A stretch of 64,000 bases of DNA from Microbacterium hominis NBRC 15708. GTDB taxonomy: Bacteria; Actinomycetota; Actinomycetes; Actinomycetales; Microbacteriaceae. Made by a program: the position numbers and the translations under genes. Position 1 is the first letter of the stretch, and every line of letters starts with the position of its first letter. Under the pieces are notes generated by a model, which searched no databases, had not been told where the DNA came from, and was given only the letters and a program-made list of their open reading frames with translations. Where the stretch lies: assembly GCF_001592125.1 (NCBI RefSeq), contig NZ_BCWI01000006.1, positions 1 to 64,000 of the forward strand, in the 5' to 3' direction. Shown here in pieces: positions 17,879 through 26,116 of the stretch.

Positions 17879-20170
17879 CGCCTCGATCGCGCGCAGCACG
17901 GTCGTGTCGTGCGCCGAGCGCGGGCCCGGGACGTAGCGGGCGCCGCTCAGGCCGCCGCCCTCCCAGCGGCCGGGCCCGGAGCGCTCGTAGCGCTCCCAGT
18001 CGACGGGGCTGCCGTAGTCGTAGCCGACGCTGATCCCCGTGAACGGCGCCATCCCGAACAGCAGCGGCACCTCGGCGATGCTCCCGGCCGGCTCCCCGTC
18101 GACGGTCACGGCGAGGCGGCAGCGCAGTCCGGGCAGTTCGGTCACGTCCAGACGGATGCGGCGGCGTCCCGGTCGCAGCGGCGCGGACGGGCACCGGTGC
18201 ATCGCGCCGTAGGCGTTGTAGGCGAGGTGCAGGCCCTCGTCGTCGACGAAGATCGTGTACCCGCCGCCCTGATCGCCGTGCGCGAGGAGCACGCCGCGCG
18301 AGGCGGCGGTCACGGTGACGTCGATCTCGACGTGGAACGAGCGCAGCACCGTCAGCCGCGCCGACCGGTAGCGTTCCAGCGGCGGACGGAACGCGGGCAC
18401 GACGACGGGCTCGGACAGTGCGCCCTCCGACGCGGGGCGCACGCTGTAGAGCGTGCCGTCGTCGTCGAGGGGGAACACGGTGTTGCGCCAGGCCTCGTCG
18501 CGCCAGCGCTGCGCCAGGCGACGGACGACGTGCGGGTGGTCGCCGGCGATGTCGCGCGTCTCCGTGGGATCGCGGTCGAGGTCGTACAGCTCCCAGACGC
18601 CGCCCGCGGCGCCCTCGGCGCGCGTCGGTGCGGCCGGCGCGACCGCTTTGAGCCCGGTGTCGTACAGCGCGCGGCGACCGACGCACTCGAAGTACTGGCG
18701 CTGCCGACCGGCGGCATCGGCGTCGTACAGCGTCGCCGCGAACGACGATCCGTCGATCTCGACCGTCGGTGCGCCCTGACGGTGCGCGAGTGCGGGCGTG
18801 CCGGTCAGCTGCAGGACGGTGGGCGCCAGGTCCGACACGAACACGAACTGCCGACGGATGCCGGTGGTCGCCCCCTCGGGGGCATGGGGCCACGACAGGA
18901 TCAGCGGGGCGTGGACGCCGCCTTCGTACGTCGACGACTTGAACGCCCGAAACGGCGTGTTCGAGACCCGGGCCCAGCCCGCGGGGTACTGGCTGAACAG
19001 GCGGGGGCCGCCGATCAGATCGGGATCCCGCGGCACGTCGCGCACCCAGTCGGGCGGCAGAGCGAGGTCGGCGCCGAACTGTGCGAAGTAGCTGCGGGTG
19101 CCGTGCGGGCCGCCCTCCGCGGTGCCGCCGTTGTCGCTCGTGACGATGATGATCGTGTCCTCGCGCTCGCCGAGCTCCTCCAGCCGTGCCACGAGCCGTC
19201 CGACGCTCTGATCGATCTCGTCGACCGCCGCCGCGTACACCTCCATGTGGCGCGCGAACAGCGCCCGGTCCTCGGCCGTCAGCTCCTCCCACGCGGGGAT
19301 GCCCGCGGCATCCGGCAGGTCGTCGCCGGGCAGTGCGGCGTCGGCGCCGACGATCCCCTCGGCGCGCTGGCGGGCGAACCGCTCCTCGCGCACGCGCTGC
19401 CAGCCGGCCTCGTAGCGGCCGCGGTACTTCTCGATGTCGACCGCCTTGGCCTGGATCGGCCCGTGCACCGACGTGTGGGCGAAGTAGAGGAAGAACGGCT
19501 TGGTCGCGTCGTTGGCGCGCAGATCGTCGATCATCCCGAGGGCGCGGTCGGTGAGGTCGTCGGTGAGGAAGTAGCCCTCCGGGAAGGCGGGGACGTCGAC
19601 GGGCGAGTTGTCCGCCACCAGGCGATGCGGGTGGTGCAGCGACGTGAAGCCGTCCATGCTGCCGAAGTACCGGTCGAAGCCGCGCTGGAGCGGCCACGAC
19701 GACTTGTCCGCGCCGTCGTGCAGACGCGACTCCACCGTCAGGTGCCACTTGCCGACCATGAACGTCGCGTAGCCGCCCGCCCGGAGGGACTCGGCGAGCG
19801 TCGCGGCATCCGCCGGCAGCTCGCCCGCGAATCCCGGATAGCCCGGATCGATGTGGGCGACGTAGCCGAAGCCGGCCCGGTGCGGGCTGAGCCCCGTCAG
19901 CAGCGCGGCGCGCGACGGTGAGCACATGGGGGCGGTGTGGTAGTTCGTGAACACCCAGCCGTCCCGTGCCAGTCGGTCGATGTGCGGGGTGTCGATCTCG
20001 CTGCCGAACGGTCCCAGATCGCTGAAGCCGAGGTCGTCGATGAGCATGACGATCACGTTCGGCGCCCCGGTGCGCGCCGACGCCGGAGCGTTCCACGACG
20101 GGGTCGACTGCGACGTGAACTCCGCGGCCCGGCCGCGGAAGCGTTCGTACCCGCGGGCGTGCGCGGTCAT
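17855..20170 (-). CDS. Arylsulfatase (type I, formylglycine-dependent), cytoplasmic
   Basis: A 771-residue sulfatase. NVIVMLIDDLGFSDLGPFG near 38-56 gives the paired Asp metal ligands. CSPSRAALLTG (83-93) is the C-x-P-S-R sulfatase signature, in which Cys83 would be converted to formylglycine. GKWHL and TSDNGG complete the active site. The ~200-residue C-terminal extension is like the ~780-residue mycobacterial arylsulfatases. There is no signal peptide, so substrates must be imported first, which fits the four ABC genes just upstream. The start ATG abuts the ATPase stop with no gap. The inferred role is release of sulfate from organic sulfate esters. Confidence 0.92.
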   Translation of the reverse strand: MTAHARGYERFRGRAAEFTSQSTPSWNAPASARTGAPNVIVMLIDDLGFSDLGPFGSEIDTPHIDRLARDGWVFTNYHTAPMCSPSRAALLTGLSPHRAGFGYVAHIDPGYPGFAGELPADAATLAESLRAGGYATFMVGKWHLTVESRLHDGADKSSWPLQRGFDRYFGSMDGFTSLHHPHRLVADNSPVDVPAFPEGYFLTDDLTDRALGMIDDLRANDATKPFFLYFAHTSVHGPIQAKAVDIEKYRGRYEAGWQRVREERFARQRAEGIVGADAALPGDDLPDAAGIPAWEELTAEDRALFARHMEVYAAAVDEIDQSVGRLVARLEELGEREDTIIIVTSDNGGTAEGGPHGTRSYFAQFGADLALPPDWVRDVPRDPDLIGGPRLFSQYPAGWARVSNTPFRAFKSSTYEGGVHAPLILSWPHAPEGATTGIRRQFVFVSDLAPTVLQLTGTPALAHRQGAPTVEIDGSSFAATLYDADAAGRQRQYFECVGRRALYDTGLKAVAPAAPTRAEGAAGGVWELYDLDRDPTETRDIAGDHPHVVRRLAQRWRDEAWRNTVFPLDDDGTLYSVRPASEGALSEPVVVPAFRPPLERYRSARLTVLRSFHVEIDVTVTAASRGVLLAHGDQGGGYTIFVDDEGLHLAYNAYGAMHRCPSAPLRPGRRRIRLDVTELPGLRCRLAVTVDGEPAGSIAEVPLLFGMAPFTGISVGYDYGSPVDWERYERSGPGRWEGGGLSGARYVPGPRSAHDTTVLRAIEAAVAVIGD

Positions 20171-20974
20171 TCAGCGCGCCCCGCGGATGAGAGCGAGGAT
20201 CTCTCCGCGCAGCTCGGCGAACGCCGGCTGGGCGCGGGTGGAGATCTGGTCCCGCGGTTCGGGGAAGCGCACCTCGAGGATCCGGGAGACCGTGGCGGGC
20301 TTGCTGCCCAGGACGATGACGCGGTCGGAGAGGTAGACGGCCTCGTCGATGTCGTGGGTCACGACGACGATCGTCATCCCGAACTCGTCGCGGATCCGCA
20401 GGCACAGATCCTCCAGCTCGAACCGGGTCTGGGCGTCGACCGAGGCGAAGGGCTCGTCCATCACGAGCACCTCCGGACGGTAGGCGACCGCGCGGGCGAT
20501 GGCGACGCGCTGCTGCATGCCGCCCGAGAGCTGCCACGGGTACTTGTCCTCGGCGCCCGACAGGCCCACCGCGCGCACGGCCGCGGCGATACGCGCGGCC
20601 CGTTCGGCCCGCGACAGGCCCAGGTGCGCGAGCGGCATGGCGATGTTGCGCGTCACCGTCAGCCAGGGCATGAGCGAGCGGGTGTACTCCTGGAACACGA
20701 GCGCCATCTCGCGCGGAGGGCCGTCGATCTCGGCGCCGTCGACGAAGGCGGCGCCCGAGCTCGGATGCTGCAGGCCGGCCAGACACGTCAGCAGCGTCGT
20801 CTTGCCGACTCCCGAGGGGCCGACGATGCAGGCGATCTCGCCCGCGCCGACGTCGAAGCTCAGATCGTCGATGACGAGGACCTCGCCCCGCTTGGTCGGG
20901 TACGACTTCGAGAGGCTCCGGACGGACAGACGCGCGGTGTCGGCGCGGCGGGAGCCGGCGTTGAGGGTGTTCAC
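20171..20974 (-). CDS. Nitrate/sulfonate/taurine-type ABC importer ATPase
   Basis: A 267-residue single NBD of the SsuB/TauB/AtsC type. It has Walker [11 protein letters not shown]-loop [11 protein letters not shown], signature [14 protein letters not shown], Walker [13 protein letters not shown] and H-loop VVTHDIDEA. The [12 protein letters not shown] wording is typical of this family. It powers the two permeases encoded upstream. The GTG at 20974 overlaps the permease stop as GTGA and is preceded by GGGAAGAG; no later ATG leaves an intact domain. The sulfatase follows directly, so sulfate esters are the likely cargo. Confidence 0.9.
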   Translation of the reverse strand: MNTLNAGSRRADTARLSVRSLSKSYPTKRGEVLVIDDLSFDVGAGEIACIVGPSGVGKTTLLTCLAGLQHPSSGAAFVDGAEIDGPPREMALVFQEYTRSLMPWLTVTRNIAMPLAHLGLSRAERAARIAAAVRAVGLSGAEDKYPWQLSGGMQQRVAIARAVAYRPEVLVMDEPFASVDAQTRFELEDLCLRIRDEFGMTIVVVTHDIDEAVYLSDRVIVLGSKPATVSRILEVRFPEPRDQISTRAQPAFAELRGEILALIRGAR

Positions 20975-21810
20975 AGTTCTCTTCCCATCTGCTGAGCGGC
21001 GATGTACCAGCGCAGGACGCCCCTGCGCAGGAGGCCGAAGAGCGCGGAGGTGGCGTATCCGATGACGCCGAGCAGGAGGATGCCGGCCCACATGTCGGCG
21101 ATGGCGAACGACTGCTGGGCCAGCAGCGTCGCGGCGCCGAGCCCGCTCGACGAGCCGAGCATCTCGCTCGCGATCATGACGATGAAGGCGGTGACGAGGC
21201 TGACCTGCATCCCGGAGAGGATGCGGGGGCTCGCCGCCGGCAGGGTGACCAGCGCGACGCGCGTGGGCAGCGGCATTCGGTAGGCGCGCACGACCATCTT
21301 CAGCACCGGGTCCACCGCGCGCACGCCGTCGATCGTGGCGATCAGCGTGGGGAACAGGGCGGCCAGGGTGATGGACACGATGCGGGTCTCGTTACCGAAG
21401 CCAATCAGTGACACGAAGATCGGCACGAGCGCCACGGGCGGGATCGCGCGGAAGAAGTGCAGGACCGGATCGACGAACCAGGAGACCGGGCGGACGAGCC
21501 CGAACACCGTGCCGAGCACGATGCCGAGCACCGAGGCCAGCGCGAACGACAGGAACAGGTTGCCGAGGGAGGATCCGACGTCCAGCCAGAACCGGGGCGC
21601 GGCGGACATCTCCACGAGGCGGCGGAGGATGGTCTGCAGCGGCGGGAAGAACGCGTTCGTGGAGGATGCCGAGGCCACCCACCACGCCGCGACGAGCAGG
21701 ATCGGGACGGCGGCTTCGACCGCGACCAGGATGCCGCGCGGCACGCGGCGGGCCCGGGTGCGTCGCAGGCGCGCCGTGCTGATGTGCCCGGTGGGCACCG
21801 AGGCCGCCAT
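20971..21810 (-). CDS. Sulfonate/sulfate-ester-type ABC permease 2
   Basis: A 279-residue permease of the SsuC/TauC type with about 6 membrane helices. The EAA loop reads [29 protein letters not shown], and the end has the usual [21 protein letters not shown]. The Arg-rich N-terminus is cytoplasmic. It probably pairs with the permease encoded just upstream as a heterodimer. The ATG shares its A with the upstream TGA (TGATG), a coupling signal. Confidence 0.9.
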   Translation of the reverse strand: MAASVPTGHISTARLRRTRARRVPRGILVAVEAAVPILLVAAWWVASASSTNAFFPPLQTILRRLVEMSAAPRFWLDVGSSLGNLFLSFALASVLGIVLGTVFGLVRPVSWFVDPVLHFFRAIPPVALVPIFVSLIGFGNETRIVSITLAALFPTLIATIDGVRAVDPVLKMVVRAYRMPLPTRVALVTLPAASPRILSGMQVSLVTAFIVMIASEMLGSSSGLGAATLLAQQSFAIADMWAGILLLGVIGYATSALFGLLRRGVLRWYIAAQQMGREL

Positions 21811-22583
21811 CAGCGCGCCCCCTCGCGGTATTGCGGGTGCCAGTGCAGGAGCCGGCGTTCGGCCCACTGGCTGACCCCGGCGACGACGAGGCCCAGTGCA
21901 CCGAGGATCAGCACATAGGCGAACAACGCCGTCCGGCTGCCGGAGAGCTGCGCGAGCAGCAGGCTCTGGCCGAGCCCCGGACCGCCGCCGAGGAGGCCCG
22001 CGACCACCGCGACGATCAGCGCGGTCGGCGCGGCGACCCGCATCGCGGTGCCCACGTAGGGCAGGGCGCTGGGCAGCACGACCCGCACGAGGATCTCGCC
22101 GCGACCCATGCCGTAGGAGCGCGACGTCGCCAGGGCGACGGGATCGGTGTCGAACACACCCGCCGAGGTCTGCATCGCGATCGCGAAGACGCAGCCGAAG
22201 AAGACGAGGAAGATCCCCATGCTCGCCGTGGGGCCGAGCACCAGCACCACGACCGGCAGGATCACGATCGGCGGGATCGGCTTGAGGAACTCGAGCGGCA
22301 CGCGGGTGGCGTGCAGCGCGAGCGGCGAGGTGCCGATGCCGATGCCGACGGCGATGCCGACGACCGCGGCCAGGGCCAGCCCCCCGAGGGCCATCGCCAG
22401 GGTGCTGGCGACGGCCGACCAGAGATCGGCCGTCCCCAGCAGCCCCACGGCCGCGGCGATCGTGTCCGTGGCGGGCGGCAGCGGCGACCCGGCGAGCGGC
22501 CCGACGGCGGCGTACTGCCACGCGCCGAGGGCGGTGATCACGCCCGCCGCGCCGACGGCGGCCTGCTTGGCGAGGGTGCTCAT
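21810..22583 (-). CDS. Sulfonate/sulfate-ester-type ABC permease 1
   Basis: A 257-residue BPD_transp_1 permease with about 6 helices. The EAA loop is SRSYGMGRGEILVRVVLPSALPYVGTAMRV. Having two distinct permease genes is unusual for Ssu/Tau systems, which normally use one gene. A heterodimeric channel, like two halves of the fused AtsB arrangement, is the natural reading. The ATG overlaps the upstream stop by one base (TGATG). Confidence 0.88.
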   Translation of the reverse strand: MSTLAKQAAVGAAGVITALGAWQYAAVGPLAGSPLPPATDTIAAAVGLLGTADLWSAVASTLAMALGGLALAAVVGIAVGIGIGTSPLALHATRVPLEFLKPIPPIVILPVVVLVLGPTASMGIFLVFFGCVFAIAMQTSAGVFDTDPVALATSRSYGMGRGEILVRVVLPSALPYVGTAMRVAAPTALIVAVVAGLLGGGPGLGQSLLLAQLSGSRTALFAYVLILGALGLVVAGVSQWAERRLLHWHPQYREGAR

Positions 22584-23596
22584 CACGGTGCGGGGACGAT
22601 GACGCCCGACAGCGAGACCGGCGCGGGAAGGAAGCCGAGGGTGACGAGCGTGTCGTCGACGCGCTGGATGTCGGCCTCGCGCACCTCGGTGGGCCAGTAC
22701 GGCACGGTCGCGTCGGCGACGGACACGGACGACTTCACGGCGTCGATGCCGGCCTGGACCGCTTCTTCGGGGTGCTCGTTCGCGTAGGCGTTCGCCTTGG
22801 CGATCGCGCGCTGGAAGGCTGCGATCGCGTCGGCCTTGCCCGACACGGTGGACGCGCCCGCCGTCCACAGTCCGACGGCGCCCGCGCGGAAGAACTGGAT
22901 GCCGGGGGAGGCCACCAGGTGCGCCCCCGCGGCCGCGGCCTGGTCGGTGAACGGCGTCACGAGTCCCGCGGCATCCACACTGCCCGCCGCGAGCGCCGCC
23001 GCGGCCGAGGTGAAGTCGAGCACGACCCAGTTGATCGACGCGGGATCGACCCCCGCATCCTCGAGGGCCGCCGAGATCGTGACCTCCAGCTGCGCCTTGC
23101 GGGCCGGGACGGCGATGGTCTTGCCGGCCAGCTGGTCGAGGCTCGTGATGCCGCTCTGCGCGCTCGCGTAGAGCCCGCTGTCGTCGAGGCTGGCGGCGTC
23201 CGCTTCGTCGGCGGCGCCGTCGCGGTAACCGTCCGCGGCGGCGACGATCTTGAGCGGAACGCCCTGGCTGAGGGCGTTGAGCACCGGGATGCTCGGGGCG
23301 TAGGCGAGGTCGACCTGCCCGCCCTGCGCGGCGGCGAGACCGGCCGGAGGATTCGCGACGACCGAGGTCTCGATCTCCAGACCCTCCTCGGCGAAGAAGC
23401 CCTTCTCGACCCCGAGGTGGAGGGCGCCGTCGGCGAGCAGGCCGATCGTGGCGACCTTCAGCGTGGTGGACGCGCCTCCTCCGGAGGTCGCGCCGGTGTC
23501 GGCGGGGGAGGAGCCGCAGGCGCTCAGGGCGATCGCGAGCGCGGCGGCGGTGGTGGCGGCGAGGAGCGTGCGGCCGCGGCGGGAGAGCAAGGTCAT
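22583..23596 (-). CDS. ABC substrate-binding lipoprotein (SsuA/AtsR/THI5-like)
   Basis: A 337-residue protein whose signal peptide ends LSACG, with Cys27 lipidated, followed by a Gly/Ser/Thr linker. The mature part is the NMT1/THI5-like type II binding fold. Signatures are IGLLADGALHLGVEKGFFAEEGLEIE, AAQGGQVDLAYAPSIPVLNAL and LAGKTIAVPARKA. It should bind the ligand of the two permeases and ATPase that follow in an overlapping operon ending in the sulfatase, hence probably a sulfate ester or sulfonate. The promoter must lie in the 230-base gap shared with the divergent TetR. Confidence 0.88.
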   Translation of the reverse strand: MTLLSRRGRTLLAATTAAALAIALSACGSSPADTGATSGGGASTTLKVATIGLLADGALHLGVEKGFFAEEGLEIETSVVANPPAGLAAAQGGQVDLAYAPSIPVLNALSQGVPLKIVAAADGYRDGAADEADAASLDDSGLYASAQSGITSLDQLAGKTIAVPARKAQLEVTISAALEDAGVDPASINWVVLDFTSAAAALAAGSVDAAGLVTPFTDQAAAAGAHLVASPGIQFFRAGAVGLWTAGASTVSGKADAIAAFQRAIAKANAYANEHPEEAVQAGIDAVKSSVSVADATVPYWPTEVREADIQRVDDTLVTLGFLPAPVSLSGVIVPAP

Positions 23597-23698
23597 GGGG
23601 ATCTCCTTCGAGGGTGCGGATGGTGCGGGTCGGGCGTCGGCATCGCGAGGATGCGTCGTGACGGCGGACAGCGGTGGGGACGAGGCTTCCTTGCTTTC

Positions 23699-23714
23699 GT
23701 CACCATGTGGTGAC
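23699..23714. promoter_or_regulatory. Palindrome in the sulfatase-operon/TetR divergent promoter
   Basis: GTCACCA and TGGTGAC are perfect 7-bp arms around a 2-base centre, about 100 bases upstream of both divergent starts (23596 and 23827). The surrounding 23.70-23.79 kb is clearly AT-richer than the genes. It also holds a smaller repeat, GGTT-TGT-AACC (23762-23772). Both are candidate operators for the divergent TetR. Confidence 0.5.
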
Positions 23715-23826
23715 TAAAAGCTAGTCCCGATTCTGTCGGGGTGGTATTACGTTCGGGTAACGGTTTGTAACCAATTGGAGACGAAAAAGCGGGCGCCGTA
23801 GGATGCGGGGAGAACGGAGGGCTTCT

Positions 23827-24441
23827 GTGCCGAAGATCGTCGATCATGACCAGCGTCGCGAGCTCATCGTCGATGCGACGTGGCGTCTCATCGAGCGGGG
23901 CGGATTCGAACGCGCCACCATGCGGGAGATCGCGGCGGAGGCGGGCTTCGCCCACGGGGCCCTGCAGCGGTACTTCCCGAACAAGGAGAGCCTCCTGGCC
24001 GCGGCCTTCGTCCGCGCGCACACCCGCACGAACGAGCGTTCCCGGGAGGCGCTCGCCCGTCAGCGCGGGCTGACGGCCCTGCGCACCCTGTGTCACGAGA
24101 TCATGCCGCTCGGTGTCGAGCGCACCCTCGAGGCGCGCGTGGTCGTCGCCTTCTGGGATCGCGCCGTGCAGGACGAGGAGCTCTGGGACGCGCACCGCGC
24201 GAACGCGCTGGCCTGGCGACGGCAGATGGCCGCCTCGCTCGCCGAGGCCCGTGAGGACGGGGAGATCCGTGACGACGTCGACATCGACGTCGTCATCGAC
24301 CAGATCACGAGCTTCAACGCCGGCCTGCAGATCATGTGCCTGCTCATGCCCGACACCACCACGCCCGAGCGCCAGGTCGCGGCGCTGGACGATCTGCTGG
24401 ACGGCCTGCGTCCGCACCGGGCGGTGCCTCAGCCCTCGTAG
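23827..24441 (+). CDS. TetR-family regulator divergent from the sulfatase operon
   Basis: A 204-residue TetR protein. The HTH is TMREIAAEAGFAHGALQRYFPNKESLLAAAF, and the C-terminal domain is of the BetI-like TetR_C_6 type. It resembles the TetR at 11.8-12.4 kb from its first residues on. The divergent position suggests it represses the ABC-sulfatase operon and itself through the palindrome between them. The GTG at 23827 is preceded by GGAGGG at the right distance. An ATG 24 bases upstream would start before that ribosome site. Its last 13 bases overlap the tail of the convergent amidohydrolase gene. Confidence 0.88.
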   Translation: MPKIVDHDQRRELIVDATWRLIERGGFERATMREIAAEAGFAHGALQRYFPNKESLLAAAFVRAHTRTNERSREALARQRGLTALRTLCHEIMPLGVERTLEARVVVAFWDRAVQDEELWDAHRANALAWRRQMAASLAEAREDGEIRDDVDIDVVIDQITSFNAGLQIMCLLMPDTTTPERQVAALDDLLDGLRPHRAVPQPS

Positions 24442-26111
24442 ACGACCCGTCCACCGACCATCGTCAGATCCGTGCGCAGGTCGGCGAGCGCGCCGATCTC
24501 CTCATCCGGGGGCCATTCGCCGGAGAGCACCACCAGATCCGCCGCGAACCCCGGCGCCAGCCGCCCCTTCCAGCTCTCGGCACCGTCCAGTCGCGCCGCG
24601 TTCACGGTCATCATGGCCAGCGCGTCCATCCCGGTGACCGCCTCCGGATCGCCCGCGCGGCGGGCGCCGTCGATCTGGGTGCGCTCGACGGCGGCGATGA
24701 TCGCCGGGCGCCAGTCGGGATCCACGACGGGGGCGTCCGAGGACAGCGTGACGGCGACGCCGGCCCGCAGGGCGCTCGCCAGCGGCTGGCGCTGCTCCTG
24801 GCGCTCCCGCCCGAACAGCCGATGGCCGAGATGGCACACCGCCGTGGAGATGACGGGGTTGGCCGTCCACCCGATCCCGGCGGCGGCGAGCGCGTCCATC
24901 CCGTCCGCCGGGAGGAAGTCGCCGTGGATCAGGTACGGACGGGTCGCCCTCGTCGCCGGGCGGTTCGCGAGGCTCGACACGACGGCATCCGACGCGGCGT
25001 CTCCCGTGGCGTGCACACCCGCCTGCAGTCCCGCCTCGGCGATGACGCCCAGGATGTCGTCGAGCTCGCGCAGGCGGGCCTGGTCCGTGTCGCCCGCGAC
25101 GGCCAGGCGGCCCCGCGTGTGCGGGTCGCCGTACGGCTCCCGGTGCCAGGCGGTTGCGCTGCGGGGGATGCCGTCGGCGAAGACCTTCACCCCGGCGATG
25201 CGCAGGCGACGCTCCTCTCCCGCGGCGAGGCGCGGTGCGCCGGCGATCCCCTCGCGGACCGTGCGCGCGGTCTCGCCGCCCGTACCGGAGAAGAGCAGCA
25301 GCACCTGGGTGCGGACGGTGAGCCGGTCCTGCGCGGACAGCCGCCGCAGCGCCTCCAGCGCCTCGTAGGAGGCCGACCCGTCGAACAGCGTCGCGTGACC
25401 CGGCCCGATCGCCGGGTCGGTGACCGACGTGATGCCGAGCCGTGCGAGATCCTGCAGCGCCGTCCGCAGCACCGCGGTCAGGGCATCGCGTCCGATGACG
25501 GGCAGGGCGGAGAGCACCAGTCTGGTGGCGGCGTCGGAGAAGACGCCGGTCGGGGTGTCGTCGGCCGCGCGGGAGACGGCACCGCCGTCGGGGGTGGGCG
25601 TGCGCGCATCGATTCCGCACCGCTCGAGTGCGGCCGAGCCGACGAGCAGTTCGTGACCGGTCGCGTCGAAGAGCACCGCGGGCGTGCCGGACAGCGCGTT
25701 CGCCGCCAGGGCCGCGTCGACGTCCGTGCGGGTCGGTGCACGGCCCATGCGCGCGCTGTCCCAGCCGCGCGCCCGGATCCAGCCGTCCGGACCGATCGCG
25801 TCGCGCGTGAGCACCTCGGACAGCCCGCTCCACGATCCGATGCGCTCGGGCGACGCGTCGCGCAGGCCGTGGCGTCCCATCGCGTAACAGGCGAGGTGGA
25901 GGTGGGTGTCGTTGAGTCCGGGGACGACCGTGCGCCCGTCCAGTTCGATCACCCGCGTGCCGGGACCGATCATCTCGCGGGCCGCCGCGCCGAGCGCGCA
26001 GACGACCCCGTCGCGGATCGCGACGGCATCCGCGACGCGACCGGTCCGGCCCGGTGCCCACCCGTCCAGCGTGAGCACCGTCCCGCCGCGCAGGACGACG
26101 TCGGCCGTCAT
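24429..26111 (-). CDS. YtcJ-type amidohydrolase coupled to amine oxidase
   Basis: A 560-residue amidohydrolase-fold protein, paralogous to the one at 6.4-8.0 kb. VVPGLNDTHLH gives His70 and His72 as metal ligands; later come GIKVFADG-like (AGVKVFADGIPRSATAW), VHATGDAASDAV and TLSSDAPVVDPDW. It probably hydrolyses an amide or cyclic C-N bond; substrate unknown. It follows the copper amine oxidase with the two reading frames touching. I chose the ATG at 26111. The upstream TGA is part of GGTGA, which sits five bases before this ATG and can pair with 16S rRNA. A GTG at 26120 is an alternative. Confidence 0.85.
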   Translation of the reverse strand: MTADVVLRGGTVLTLDGWAPGRTGRVADAVAIRDGVVCALGAAAREMIGPGTRVIELDGRTVVPGLNDTHLHLACYAMGRHGLRDASPERIGSWSGLSEVLTRDAIGPDGWIRARGWDSARMGRAPTRTDVDAALAANALSGTPAVLFDATGHELLVGSAALERCGIDARTPTPDGGAVSRAADDTPTGVFSDAATRLVLSALPVIGRDALTAVLRTALQDLARLGITSVTDPAIGPGHATLFDGSASYEALEALRRLSAQDRLTVRTQVLLLFSGTGGETARTVREGIAGAPRLAAGEERRLRIAGVKVFADGIPRSATAWHREPYGDPHTRGRLAVAGDTDQARLRELDDILGVIAEAGLQAGVHATGDAASDAVVSSLANRPATRATRPYLIHGDFLPADGMDALAAAGIGWTANPVISTAVCHLGHRLFGRERQEQRQPLASALRAGVAVTLSSDAPVVDPDWRPAIIAAVERTQIDGARRAGDPEAVTGMDALAMMTVNAARLDGAESWKGRLAPGFAADLVVLSGEWPPDEEIGALADLRTDLTMVGGRVVYEG

Positions 26112-26116
26112 GTCGT

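Noticed and set aside
16221-20786. A 1521-residue open frame on the minus strand
   Set aside because: It crosses the APC permease, the sulfatase and the ATPase in the wrong frames, and its sequence is low-complexity Arg/Gly/Asp. The motif-bearing frames explain this stretch fully.
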